This document shows positions 1-8,559 of a DNA stretch of 64,000 bases, in pieces; positions within the stretch are counted from its first letter, which is position 1; each line of letters opens with the position of its first letter. The notes beneath the pieces were generated by a model, which saw nothing but the letters and a program-made list of their open reading frames with translations, did not search any database and was not told the origin of the DNA. Source of the DNA: Gemmatimonadota bacterium (GTDB lineage: Bacteria > Gemmatimonadota > Gemmatimonadetes > Longimicrobiales > Gaopeijiaceae); NCBI GenBank assembly GCA_009692205.1, contig SHZR01000006.1, positions 1 through 64,000 on the forward strand, in the 5' to 3' direction. A program made the position numbers and the translations under genes.

Positions 1-259
1 TCGGACGTCGCGGGCGATAGACGGGTCGCGGTGTGGCCCAGCCCGAGGCCGGCAACCGGTGCTCTCGACGCCGGCGCCGCACGTGAGGGTTCGCCAGAGT
101 CGCCATGGCCCAGCTTGAGCGAACTCACAGGGCTCCCCCATGGCTGGCTGGGCGCGCGTGGAGCCATGGAGTAGCCAACCCTTCCCAGCCGGTCCGCGTC
201 CATTACGATAGTCGCGCCATCCTTCAGGTAGTCCGCCTGCCAGCTCCACCGAGTCATCC

Positions 260-1267
260 ATGACAACGACCGAGACCAAGGGCCTCGACATCGAGGTCAT
301 CCAACAGAAGATCCGCCAGGAGAGCGCGTTCGTCGACCGCCTCCTCGGCGAGGTAGGCAGCGTCATCGTCGGGCAGAAGACGATGATCGAGCGACTCCTC
401 ATCGGGCTGCTCGCCGATGGGCACGTGCTCATGGAGGGCGTGCCGGGGCTCGCCAAGACGCTGACGGTGCGCACCCTCGCCCGCGCGATCGACACGACGT
501 TCCGCCGCATCCAGTTCACGCCGGACCTGCTGCCCGCCGACCTCATCGGCACGCTCGTCTACGATCCCAAGGATCAGGAGTTCAAGACGAAGCGCGGGCC
601 GATCTTCGCGAACATCATCCTGGCCGACGAGATCAACCGCTCGCCCGCCAAGGTGCAGTCCGCGCTGCTCGAGGCGATGCAGGAACACACGGTGACGATC
701 GGCGAGACGACCTACCCGCTCGACGACCCGTTCCTCGTGCTCGCCACGCAGAATCCGATCGAGCAGGAAGGCACGTATCCGCTTCCGGAGGCGCAGGTCG
801 ATCGCTTCATGTTGAAGCTCGCCGTCGACTATCCGACGGATGCGGAAGAGCTCGAGATCATGCGGCGCATGTCGACGGGCAAGTCCGCCGACGTGAAGCC
901 GGTCGTGACACCCGCCGAGCTCCTGCGCGCGCGCTCGGCGGTGGAGATGATCTACATGGATCCGCAGGTCGAGCGCTACATCGTGGACCTGGTGCTCGCG
1001 ACGCGTAATCCGGCGGCGTACGGGCTCAAGGATCTCACGGAGCTGATCCACTACGGAGCTTCGCCGCGCGCCACGATCTGTCTGGCAAAGACGGCTCGCG
1101 CGCACGCCTTCCTCCGGCACCGCGGCTTCGTGACCCCGGACGACGTCCGCGCGATGGGCATGGACGTCCTGCGCCATCGCGTGATCATCACCTACGAGGC
1201 GGAGGCCGAGGAGGTCACGCCCGAGGATGTCGTCCGGAGGGTCCTCGACAGCGTCGAGGTCCCCTAA
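260..1267 (+). CDS. MoxR-family AAA+ ATPase, first gene of the Bat operon
   Basis: A MoxR-type AAA+ ATPase of 335 residues, the usual family length. The Walker A motif GVPGLAKT is at residues 60-67, the Walker B LADEIN at 121-126, and the sensor-1 region carries the family-typical TQNP. MoxR proteins act as cytoplasmic chaperone-like ATPases that work with VWA-domain partners. Here the gene heads a run that includes a DUF58 protein and two VWA proteins, the classical MoxR-Bat order. The ATG at 260 is chosen because upstream sequence in frame shows no family similarity. The 259 bases before it hold no gene or clear promoter that I can see. Confidence 0.95.
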   Translation: MTTTETKGLDIEVIQQKIRQESAFVDRLLGEVGSVIVGQKTMIERLLIGLLADGHVLMEGVPGLAKTLTVRTLARAIDTTFRRIQFTPDLLPADLIGTLVYDPKDQEFKTKRGPIFANIILADEINRSPAKVQSALLEAMQEHTVTIGETTYPLDDPFLVLATQNPIEQEGTYPLPEAQVDRFMLKLAVDYPTDAEELEIMRRMSTGKSADVKPVVTPAELLRARSAVEMIYMDPQVERYIVDLVLATRNPAAYGLKDLTELIHYGASPRATICLAKTARAHAFLRHRGFVTPDDVRAMGMDVLRHRVIITYEAEAEEVTPEDVVRRVLDSVEVP

Positions 1268-1277
1268 GGACGGTCCG

Positions 1278-2156
1278 ATGATCCCACGGGAGATTCTCAA
1301 GGAAGTCCGCCGAATCGAGATCTCCACCCGGGGCCTGGTCAACGAGGTGTTCTCGGGGGAGTACCACTCGGTCTTCAAGGGCCGCGGCATGAGCTTCGCC
1401 GAGGTGCGCGAGTACCAATACGGCGACGACATCCGCAGCATCGACTGGAACGTGACGGCCCGCACGGGCGCGCCGTTCGTGAAGATCTTCGAGGAGGAAC
1501 GCGAGCTCACGGTCATGCTCCTCGTGGACGTGAGCGCCTCAGGAGACTTCGGCACCCGGCAGCGGCTCAAGGCCGAGGTCGCGGTGGAGATCTGCGCGCT
1601 GCTCGCGTTCAGCGCGATCAAGAACAACGACAAGGTCGGGCTCATCATCTTCTCGGACCTCGTCGAGAAGTTCGTGCCGCCTCGCAAGGGGAGACGGCAC
1701 GTCCTGCGCGTGCTGCGCGAGCTGCTCTACCACCGGCCCGAGGGGCGCGGCACCGACATCGGAGCGGCGCTCGAGTTCCTGGCGCACGTGCAGCGGAAGC
1801 GCGCCGTCACCTTCTTGGTCTCGGACTTCCGCGACGAGGGCTTCGAGAAGGCGCTGGCCGTCGCCGGGCGTCGGCACGACGTGGTGGCCGTGCGGTTGGC
1901 CGACGCGCGCGAGTCGGAACTGCCCTCGCTCGGCCTGCTCGAGCTCGAGGATCCCGAGACGGGTGAGCGCGTGGTGGTGAACACCTCGAAGCCCGCGTTC
2001 AGCGCGGCGTTCCGGGGCGTGAACGCGAGCCGGCGGGCTGCGCTCGACCGCACGCTCCGGCGGAGCAAGATCGACGTGATCGACATCGAGACCGGGCAGC
2101 CGTGGGTGAAGCCGCTGATGCGGTTCTTCCAGGCGCGGATGCGGAGACAGCGATGA
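1278..2156 (+). CDS. DUF58 domain protein (VWA-like), MoxR partner
   Basis: A DUF58 family protein of 292 residues. The hallmark segment YQYGDDIRSIDWNVTAR is near residues 47-62 and is followed by a VWA-like fold with a DVSAS motif (D-x-S-x-S, a possible MIDAS metal site). DUF58 proteins nearly always sit next to moxR and are thought to be clients or partners of the ATPase. An earlier in-frame ATG at 1227 lies inside moxR, so the ATG at 1278, ten bases after the moxR stop, is preferred. The stop overlaps the next start as ATGA, which indicates translational coupling. Confidence 0.93.
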   Translation: MIPREILKEVRRIEISTRGLVNEVFSGEYHSVFKGRGMSFAEVREYQYGDDIRSIDWNVTARTGAPFVKIFEEERELTVMLLVDVSASGDFGTRQRLKAEVAVEICALLAFSAIKNNDKVGLIIFSDLVEKFVPPRKGRRHVLRVLRELLYHRPEGRGTDIGAALEFLAHVQRKRAVTFLVSDFRDEGFEKALAVAGRRHDVVAVRLADARESELPSLGLLELEDPETGERVVVNTSKPAFSAAFRGVNASRRAALDRTLRRSKIDVIDIETGQPWVKPLMRFFQARMRRQR

Positions 2157-3166
2157 GGCGCCGCGCCTTTGGCGGGGCGTTCAGTGCGGGGCGGACGGCG
2201 GGACTCGCGGTCGCCCTCGCCGTGTACGCGACGGCCTGCGCGCTCGCCGCTCCTCTCGCAGCACAGTCGCGGGTTTCGACGCAGGTGGACTCGACGCACG
2301 TGACCGTAGGGGACCGGATCACGATGACGGTGGCGGTCGAGCATCCGCCGTCGGCGCGCGTGACGTGGCCGGACTCGCTGGATCTCGCGCCCTTCGAGGT
2401 CCTGGAGGCACGCGCGCAGCCGGACGAGGTGGTCGGCGACGTCACCCGCTCGAGCACGGTGCTCACACTCGCGGCGTTCGAGCTCGGGGAACTCGAGATC
2501 CCTTCGTTCGACTTGGTCGTGACTGCTGCCGACGGCACCGAAGAGGTGCTCTCCACCGATCGTTTCGGCATCGAGGTGGCGAGTGTCGGTGCCGACGAGT
2601 CGGGTGACATCCGCGACATCCGCGGGCCGATGGGGATTCCCCTCGGCGCCCTACGGCTCGCGCTCTGGGTGCTGCTCCCGCTTCTGCTCGCCGCCGCGCT
2701 CTGGGTCGTCGCGCGCCGACTACGCGCGAAGCCCGGCGACGCGGCTCAGCCGGCACTCGGCGTGCCCCCGCGACCCGCGCACGAGGTAGCGCTCGAAGCG
2801 CTCGCGGCACTCGAGGCCTCTCCGATGCTTGAGCGCGGGCTGGTGAAGGAGTACCACATCGAGGCCTCGGACATCCTGCGCACGTACGTGGAGGCCCGCT
2901 TCGGCGTCGAGGCGCTCGAGATGACCACGCTCGAGGTGCTCGCGGGTCTCGATGCGGCCGGGACGGACGCGCGCTTCCGCGACGGGCTCCGTGCATTCCT
3001 CCAGCAGTGCGACCTCGTGAAGTTCGCCAAAGTGCGGCCGGGCCCCGACGCGTCCAGCCAGGTGCTCGATCTGGGGCGGCGCATCGTGCTGGACTCGGCG
3101 CCGCCACAGCCGGTGGCGACAGAGTCGGGACGTGGCCCGGTGCCCGCGGCCGTAGGGGAGCCCTAG
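2153..3166 (+). CDS. BatD-like/DUF4381-like membrane protein in the Bat operon
   Basis: A 337-residue protein with an N-terminal signal or anchor (residues 15-38), a beta-rich periplasmic domain resembling the Ig-like repeats of BatD, one transmembrane segment near residues 170-190 and a cytoplasmic tail. The tail carries the KEYHIEASDILRTYVEARFG type of segment seen in DUF4381-like partners of Bat operons. The in-frame ATG at 2102 lies inside DUF58; the ATG at 2153 overlaps the DUF58 stop (ATGA). Its role is not known. By position it probably links the DUF58/MoxR machinery to the envelope VWA proteins. Family assignment is by pattern and moderately sure. Confidence 0.8.
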   Translation: MRRRAFGGAFSAGRTAGLAVALAVYATACALAAPLAAQSRVSTQVDSTHVTVGDRITMTVAVEHPPSARVTWPDSLDLAPFEVLEARAQPDEVVGDVTRSSTVLTLAAFELGELEIPSFDLVVTAADGTEEVLSTDRFGIEVASVGADESGDIRDIRGPMGIPLGALRLALWVLLPLLLAAALWVVARRLRAKPGDAAQPALGVPPRPAHEVALEALAALEASPMLERGLVKEYHIEASDILRTYVEARFGVEALEMTTLEVLAGLDAAGTDARFRDGLRAFLQQCDLVKFAKVRPGPDASSQVLDLGRRIVLDSAPPQPVATESGRGPVPAAVGEP

Positions 3167-3169
3167 CCG

Positions 3170-4159
3170 ATGTTCCGCTTCGAGGATCCCTGGGCGCTTT
3201 TACTGCTGGTCCTGATTGCCGTCGCGTATGTGGTGCGACGTCGGCTGACGGAGCGGCGGAGCGGCACGCTGCGCTACTCGGCGGTGGACGCGGTGGTGGA
3301 GGCCAAGGCCGGCCGGAGCCGATGGGCCCATCGGGTGCCGGGGCTCCTGAGGACGCTCGCGCTCGCGGCGCTCGTGGTCGCGATCGCGAGGCCCCAGACG
3401 GGCATCACCTCGGAGAGCGTGCTCACCGAGGGCATCGACATCGTGCTCGTGCTCGACATCTCGAGCTCGATGCTCGCCGAGGACCTGACGCCCAACCGAC
3501 TCGAGGCAGCGAAGACGGTTGCCGCCGACTTCGTCGGGGGGCGACGCAACGACAGGATCGGGCTGGTGGCGTTCGCGGGGCAGGCGTTCACGCAGGCGCC
3601 GTTGACGCTCGACTACTCCGTGGTCACGACGCTCCTCGGCGAGCTGCAGTCGGGCATGATCGAGGACGGGACCGCCGTGGGAATGGGTCTCGCGACCGCC
3701 GTGAAACGCCTGCAGGCGTCCGAGGCTGCCTCGAAGGTCGTGATCCTGCTCACCGATGGCCGCAGCAACCGCGGTGAGATCGGCCCCGTGACCGCGGGGC
3801 AGATGGCCCAGGCTCTCGGCGTGCGCGTCTACACCATCGGAGCGGGCTCGAGGGGGACGGCGCGTATCCCCGTGGACGATCCGCTGCGCGGGCGCGTGTA
3901 CGCGACCATGCAGGTGGACGTGGACGAGGAGACGCTCCAGGAGGTCTCGAGCCTCACGGGCGGGCGTTACTTCCGCGCCACGGACAGCGAGGGGCTCGCC
4001 GAGATCTGGGAGGAGATCGACCAACTCGAGCGCACCGAGATCGAGGTCGAGAACTTCACGCAGTACGCGGAGCGCTTTCCGCTGGCCCTCGGGGTGGGCT
4101 TCCTGCTCCTCCTGACCGAGTTGGGGTTGTCGCAGACGGTGCTCCGGAGGCTGCCCTGA
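3170..4159 (+). CDS. batA: BatA, VWA-domain membrane protein
   Basis: A 329-residue BatA-type protein. It has a membrane segment at residues 9-22, a second near 59-73, a VWA domain with a perfect MIDAS motif D96-I-S-S-S100, and a C-terminal membrane helix near 305-325. This topology (helix, helix, periplasmic or cytoplasmic VWA, helix) and the length match the Bacteroides aerotolerance family. It starts three bases after the previous stop and its own stop overlaps batB, so it is part of the same transcript. VWA domains in Bat proteins are believed to mediate metal-dependent protein contacts in an envelope stress complex. Confidence 0.93.
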   Translation: MFRFEDPWALLLLVLIAVAYVVRRRLTERRSGTLRYSAVDAVVEAKAGRSRWAHRVPGLLRTLALAALVVAIARPQTGITSESVLTEGIDIVLVLDISSSMLAEDLTPNRLEAAKTVAADFVGGRRNDRIGLVAFAGQAFTQAPLTLDYSVVTTLLGELQSGMIEDGTAVGMGLATAVKRLQASEAASKVVILLTDGRSNRGEIGPVTAGQMAQALGVRVYTIGAGSRGTARIPVDDPLRGRVYATMQVDVDEETLQEVSSLTGGRYFRATDSEGLAEIWEEIDQLERTEIEVENFTQYAERFPLALGVGFLLLLTELGLSQTVLRRLP

Positions 4160-5190
4160 TGTTCCGATTCGCCTCCTCGGAGTGGCTGGCCGCGCTCGCG
4201 CTCGTGCCCGTCCTGGCGGCGCTCTTCGCGGTCGCGTCGCGTCGCCGCCAGCGCGCCCTCGACGCGTTCGGGGAGTCCGAGATGGTGAAGCGGCTCACCG
4301 CCACGGTGAGCGTCGTGGCTCGCCGCTGGAAGGCAGCGCTCCTGCTCTGCGCGCTGGCACTGCTCGCGGTCGCGCAGGCGCGTCCCCAGTTCGGCACGCG
4401 CGTCGAGACCGTGCAGAGCGTCGGCCAGGACATCGTGGTCGCCGTGGATCTGTCGACCTCCATGCTCGCGGAGGACGTGGCGCCCAACCGGCTCGAGCGG
4501 GCCCGTCTCGCCATCCTCCGGCTCATCGGAAACCTGGATGGCGACCGCATCGGCCTGGTGGCGTTCGCCGGCGACGCGTTCGTGCAGAGCCCGCTCACGG
4601 TGGACTACTCGGCCGCGGGGATGTTCCTCGGCGCGATGCACCCGGAGCTGATGCCCGTACAGGGGACCGATCTCGGGGCGGCGCTGCGTGTATCACTCGA
4701 CGCCCTGGAGCAGGGGGCTCGAGAGGCGCGCGTTATTGTGCTGGTCACGGACGGCGAGCATCTCGAAGGCGATTACGAAGCCGAGCTCGAGCGGGCCGTG
4801 GAGAGCGGCGTCCAGGTACACGTGGTCGGGATCGGTTCCGCGGAGGGCGGGCCCATCCCCGAATACGACGAGCAGGGCCAGCGGACGGGGTTCCTCCGGG
4901 ATGAGGAGGGCGCGGTGGTGACGACGCGCCTCGATGAGCAGACGCTCCGCGCAGTGTCCGAGCGCACCGGCGCGAGGTATGTACGGGCAGGGGCGGGAGG
5001 TACGGCGTTCGACGACCTGGTGGACGAGATCTCGAACGTGGAGGGCGAGGCCCTCGACGCTCGGCAGATCACGCAGTTCGAGGAGCAGTTTCAGATCTTC
5101 TTGGGGGTAGCCTTGGCCCTGCTGCTGATCGAGTGGCTCCTGCCGGAGCGACGCCGAGAGCGCACGGCCTGGGCGGGAAGGTTCGAATGA
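4159..5190 (+). CDS. batB: BatB, second VWA-domain membrane protein
   Basis: A 343-residue paralogue of the preceding gene. Both begin MFRF and have the same helix-helix-VWA-helix plan. The MIDAS motif D97-L-S-T-S101 is intact, and TDG follows about 100 residues later as in active VWA folds. The C-terminal helix is close to residues 310-330. The start ATG shares a base with the batA stop (TGATG), and the stop overlaps the next ATG. BatA/BatB pairs are normally found together, and the duplication here is old because the two differ over much of their length. Confidence 0.92.
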   Translation: MFRFASSEWLAALALVPVLAALFAVASRRRQRALDAFGESEMVKRLTATVSVVARRWKAALLLCALALLAVAQARPQFGTRVETVQSVGQDIVVAVDLSTSMLAEDVAPNRLERARLAILRLIGNLDGDRIGLVAFAGDAFVQSPLTVDYSAAGMFLGAMHPELMPVQGTDLGAALRVSLDALEQGAREARVIVLVTDGEHLEGDYEAELERAVESGVQVHVVGIGSAEGGPIPEYDEQGQRTGFLRDEEGAVVTTRLDEQTLRAVSERTGARYVRAGAGGTAFDDLVDEISNVEGEALDARQITQFEEQFQIFLGVALALLLIEWLLPERRRERTAWAGRFE

Positions 5191-5966
5191 TCACATCGAA
5201 ATGGATCCTGCGACTCGCGGCGTTCGCGACGGCCGCGCTGCTTTGGCCGGCCTCCGCGCACGCGCAGGGGGGCCGCGCCGAGGCGCGCGACGGGAACCGG
5301 CTCTACGAGGAGGGCCGCTTCCAGGAGGCGCACGAGAGGTACCTCGAGGGTCTCGCCGCCGCCCCCGAGTCGGGCGTGCTCCGCTTCAACGACGGCAACG
5401 CGCTCTACCGGAGCGACGACTACCAGCGAGCCTTGGAGGCGTACCAGCGCTCGATCGAGTCGGGCGACCCCGATCTGGCTGGCTCCGCGTGGTACAACCT
5501 CGGCAACGCGCTCTATCGCCAGCAGCAGCTCGAGCCGAGCCTCGAGGCGTACAAGCAGGCGCTCCGTCTCGACCCGTCCGACGTGGATGCCAAGCACAAT
5601 CTTGAGCGCGTCCTCGAGCAGATGCAGCAACAGCAACAACAGCAGCAACAGGGCGGCGATCAGGACCAAGACCAGCAGGACCCGCAGGATCAACAGGAGC
5701 CTCAAGACCAGCAGGGTCAGGACCCACAGGACCAACAGCAGCCCGAGGAGCCGCAGGACGGACAGGACCCACAACAACCGCAGCAGGAGCCCGGCGAGCC
5801 CCAGGACCAGCAGCAGCCGCAGGGTCAGGGGGCGCCCGAGCCCCAGCCCGGGCAGATGACGCCCGAAGAGGCGGAGCGCCTGCTCGGGGCGATCGACGAA
5901 GACCCTGGGGACGTGAACCGTCCTCGCGTTCCGGTCACGGGCGCGAGGCCGCGGCGGCCGTGGTGA
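5187..5966 (+). CDS. batC: BatC-like TPR protein with Gln/Asp/Pro-rich tail
   Basis: An exported 259-residue protein. It has a signal peptide (residues 1-26, ending AHAQG), then about three TPR motifs (residues 30-140; pairs such as FNDGNALYRSDDYQRALEAY and YNLGNALYRQQQLEPSLEAY), then a low-complexity tail. The tail, residues about 143-225, is dominated by Q, D and P. BatC proteins pair a TPR block with a disordered tail, so the domain order fits. The start at 5187 overlaps the batB stop and is favoured over an upstream in-frame ATG at 5133 because it opens a clean signal peptide. Confidence 0.88.
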   Translation: MITSKWILRLAAFATAALLWPASAHAQGGRAEARDGNRLYEEGRFQEAHERYLEGLAAAPESGVLRFNDGNALYRSDDYQRALEAYQRSIESGDPDLAGSAWYNLGNALYRQQQLEPSLEAYKQALRLDPSDVDAKHNLERVLEQMQQQQQQQQQGGDQDQDQQDPQDQQEPQDQQGQDPQDQQQPEEPQDGQDPQQPQQEPGEPQDQQQPQGQGAPEPQPGQMTPEEAERLLGAIDEDPGDVNRPRVPVTGARPRRPW

Positions 5967-7774
5967 CGCGGATGCGCGCTCTGCGGTCCGGCCTGCTCGC
6001 GTGTGCGATGGCGGTCGCCGCTTTCGCCGGGCCCGTGTCCGGACAGGGCGTCGGCGTGCGCGCCTACCTGAGCCCCGGCAACACGGTGGCCGTCGGCCGA
6101 CCCTTCGTGCTGAACGTGGAGATCGCCGGCACGCAGTCCCTGACGGAGGAGCCGCAGGTCCCCGACCTGGGCTCCTTCGCGCAGTACCTCGGAAGCAGCA
6201 CGCAGTCGTCGATGCAGATGGTCAACGGGCAAACGAGTGTGTCGCTCACGGTGCAGTACCGCTTTCAGGCGCTCCGGGAAGGCACGTTCGAGATTCCGGC
6301 GTTCGAGGTCGCCGCTGGCGGCGCGATGCACACGACCGAGCCGCTCACGGTCATGATCTCGTCGACGCCCCAGCCCTCGGGGCAGAGTGGGGGCGCGGGC
6401 GGCGACGGAGGCATTCCCGCGAGGGACCTCTTCGTCACCGCGGAAGCGACGAAGACCCGCGTCCGGGATGGAGAGCCGTTCGTGGTGGAGTACCGAATCT
6501 GGACTCTCGTCGACGTCAGCTCGTTCAACTTCACGCGCGTGCCCGAGCCGCAAGGCTTCTGGGTCGAGGACGTAACCCCCGCCGGCCAGCCCCAGGTCGA
6601 GCAGCTCACGCGCAACGGCCGCTCGTACACCACTGCGGTCATCCGCCGCGTGGCGCTCGTGCCCAGTGGGCCTGGCGAGAAGACTCTCGATCCGGTCGCG
6701 CTGGAGGTGCAAGTCCGGGTGCGGCGCTCCGACCCCTTCGGGGACTTCTTCGGCAACCCGTTCGGCGCGTCGGTCGTCCCGACGGCGATCCTCTCGAACC
6801 CGCTCACGGTCTCTGTCGCGCCGCTCCCCCCGGGCCGCCCCGAGCCGTTCAGCGGAGTGGTGGGACGGCTGACGATCACCGCCACCATCGACCGCGACTC
6901 GGTCGACGCCAACGAGGCGGTGACGCTCACGGTGCGCGCATCCGGGGAGGGCAACATCCGCGCGGTGCCGGCGCCCGTGCTCGGTCTCCCGCCGGACTTC
7001 GAGGTCTTTCCGCCGGAGATCTCCGAGTCCGTAGAGCCCTTCGGCCCGGGGCTCTCGGGGGAGAAGACATTCGAGTACGTGCTCATTCCCAGAGCGCCCG
7101 GGAACCGGGAGATCCCTGCGATCACGATGGGATACTTCGATGAGCGCGCGGGCGCGTACCGGACGGCTTCGACGGGCGCGCTCGCGCTCGAGGTGACGGG
7201 CGTGGCAGGGGAGGGGCCGGGCGATGTCGCGCGCGGCGGCGTGGCGCAGCTCCGGGAGGACATCCGCTTCATCCGCCTCGGCGCCGGCACGCTTCAGGCG
7301 CGCGACCGGCCGCTCTTCGCGGGCGCCGCATTCTGGATGCTCGCGCTCCTGCCGCTCGTGGGCGTGGCAGGCGCGGTCGCGGTGCGGCGTCAACGCGATC
7401 TCCTCGAAGGGGACGTAGCGTACGCGCGCGGCCGGCGAGCGAGTCGAGTGGCCAAGAAGCGCCTCGCGGAGGCGCGCCTCCTGGCCGCGGGCACCGACGC
7501 GCGTCCGTTCTACGCCGAGGTCGCGCGCGCGCTTCGCGGGCTCGTCGCCGACCGGCTGAACCTGGCCGAGGCGGGGCTCCAGTCGACGGAACTCGATCAG
7601 CGCCTCGGGGCGCGCGGCGTGCCCGAGGGGACGGTGGCCGAGGTCCGGGCGTGCCTCGAGCACTGCGACCGCCAGCGCTTCGCGCCCCTGGGGATCGATC
7701 CCCACGAAAAGGAGCGATTCCTCGACCGCGTCGGCGACGTGATGACCGCGCTCGACAAGGCGATCCGCCGATGA
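5963..7774 (+). CDS. batD: BatD, large envelope protein
   Basis: A BatD family protein of about 603 residues. It has a signal peptide (about residues 1-28), a long stretch of Ig-like beta repeats in the periplasm (residues 30-410), a transmembrane helix near residues 450-470 and a cytoplasmic C-terminal domain with conserved Cys and His residues. Two GTG codons (5960 and 5963) and an ATG at 5972 could start it. The GTG at 5963 is preferred because it overlaps the previous stop as GTGA, the coupling style used along this operon. BatD is required together with BatA, B and C for oxidative-stress or envelope fitness in other bacteria. Confidence 0.9.
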   Translation: MTRMRALRSGLLACAMAVAAFAGPVSGQGVGVRAYLSPGNTVAVGRPFVLNVEIAGTQSLTEEPQVPDLGSFAQYLGSSTQSSMQMVNGQTSVSLTVQYRFQALREGTFEIPAFEVAAGGAMHTTEPLTVMISSTPQPSGQSGGAGGDGGIPARDLFVTAEATKTRVRDGEPFVVEYRIWTLVDVSSFNFTRVPEPQGFWVEDVTPAGQPQVEQLTRNGRSYTTAVIRRVALVPSGPGEKTLDPVALEVQVRVRRSDPFGDFFGNPFGASVVPTAILSNPLTVSVAPLPPGRPEPFSGVVGRLTITATIDRDSVDANEAVTLTVRASGEGNIRAVPAPVLGLPPDFEVFPPEISESVEPFGPGLSGEKTFEYVLIPRAPGNREIPAITMGYFDERAGAYRTASTGALALEVTGVAGEGPGDVARGGVAQLREDIRFIRLGAGTLQARDRPLFAGAAFWMLALLPLVGVAGAVAVRRQRDLLEGDVAYARGRRASRVAKKRLAEARLLAAGTDARPFYAEVARALRGLVADRLNLAEAGLQSTELDQRLGARGVPEGTVAEVRACLEHCDRQRFAPLGIDPHEKERFLDRVGDVMTALDKAIRR

Positions 7775-8538
7775 ACGCACGTGCCGTGACGTTCGCCGCG
7801 CTCGTGATGCTCGCGCTCCTGGCGCCGGCCCGCGCCGGGGCGCAGGCGGAGATCTTTGAGCAGGGCAACCAGCTGTACCAGCAGGGCGACTATCCCGGAG
7901 CGATCGCCGCGTACGAAGCCGTCCTCGGCTCGGGGTTCGAGAGCGCCGCGCTGCATTTCAACCTGGGCAACGCCTACTTCAAGACGGGCGACCTCGGCCG
8001 TTCGATCCTGCAGTGGGAGAGGGCGCGCGCCGTCGCGCCCTCGGATCCCGACGTGCTCGCCAACCTGGAGCTCGCCCGCTCGCTCACCGCCGACGCGGTC
8101 GAGCCGCTCCCGCGCTTCTGGCTCGTCTCGGCGGTGTCGTGGTGGGTCGATCTGCTGCCGCGGGGGCTCCTGCTCGCGACCGTCGCGGCGGCGTGGCTCG
8201 CCGCGGGCGCGGGGGTCTCCGCGCGCATCCTCGCGCGCCGGGACGATGTGCGGCGCGGCGCGGCGTGGGTCGCGATCGCGGGAGGGGCCGTCGTCGTCAT
8301 CCTCGGGACCAACCTCTTCGTGCGCGAGCTCGGGGTCGGGCGCGCGGAGCGCGGCGTGATCCTGGCGGATGCGGTGCCCGTGCGATCGGCTCCGTCAGAT
8401 CAGGACGACCTCACGCTGTTCGAGATCCACGAGGGGACGCGCGTGCGGATCGATCAGCGCGCTGGCGAGTGGGCCGAGATCGTGCTCGAGGACGGCAAGG
8501 TCGGTTGGGTGCCCGCCGACGTGATGGGCGTGATCTGA
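7771..8538 (+). CDS. batE: BatE-like protein: TPR, two membrane helices, SH3 domain
   Basis: A 255-residue protein ending the Bat operon. A signal peptide (residues 1-24) is followed by two TPR motifs (GNQLYQQGDYPGAIAAYEAV and a second copy), two membrane helices (about residues 120-145 and 165-185) and a C-terminal SH3b-like domain that ends in EDGKVGWVPADV. This order is the BatE plan. The ATG at 7771 overlaps the batD stop (ATGA); a longer upstream frame exists inside batD but has no signal peptide. The operon is closed by a small symmetrical hairpin shared with the convergent gene. Confidence 0.9.
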   Translation: MNARAVTFAALVMLALLAPARAGAQAEIFEQGNQLYQQGDYPGAIAAYEAVLGSGFESAALHFNLGNAYFKTGDLGRSILQWERARAVAPSDPDVLANLELARSLTADAVEPLPRFWLVSAVSWWVDLLPRGLLLATVAAAWLAAGAGVSARILARRDDVRRGAAWVAIAGGAVVVILGTNLFVRELGVGRAERGVILADAVPVRSAPSDQDDLTLFEIHEGTRVRIDQRAGEWAEIVLEDGKVGWVPADVMGVI

Positions 8539-8559
8539 CCGGTACCGCCGAACGGTCAG
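8535..8559. terminator. possible bidirectional hairpin between convergent genes
   Basis: Arms CTGACCG and CGGTCAG (7 bp, perfect) enclose an 11-base loop. The stop codons of batE (+) and of the MBL gene (-) both lie in the stem, so it could end transcription from both sides. No T-run follows on either strand, so the assignment as a terminator is weak. Confidence 0.3.

Noticed and set aside
5825-7780. 651-codon open frame on the minus strand opposite batD
   Set aside because: High-GC shadow frame: Arg/His-rich, no motif or signal, fully opposite a well-supported gene.
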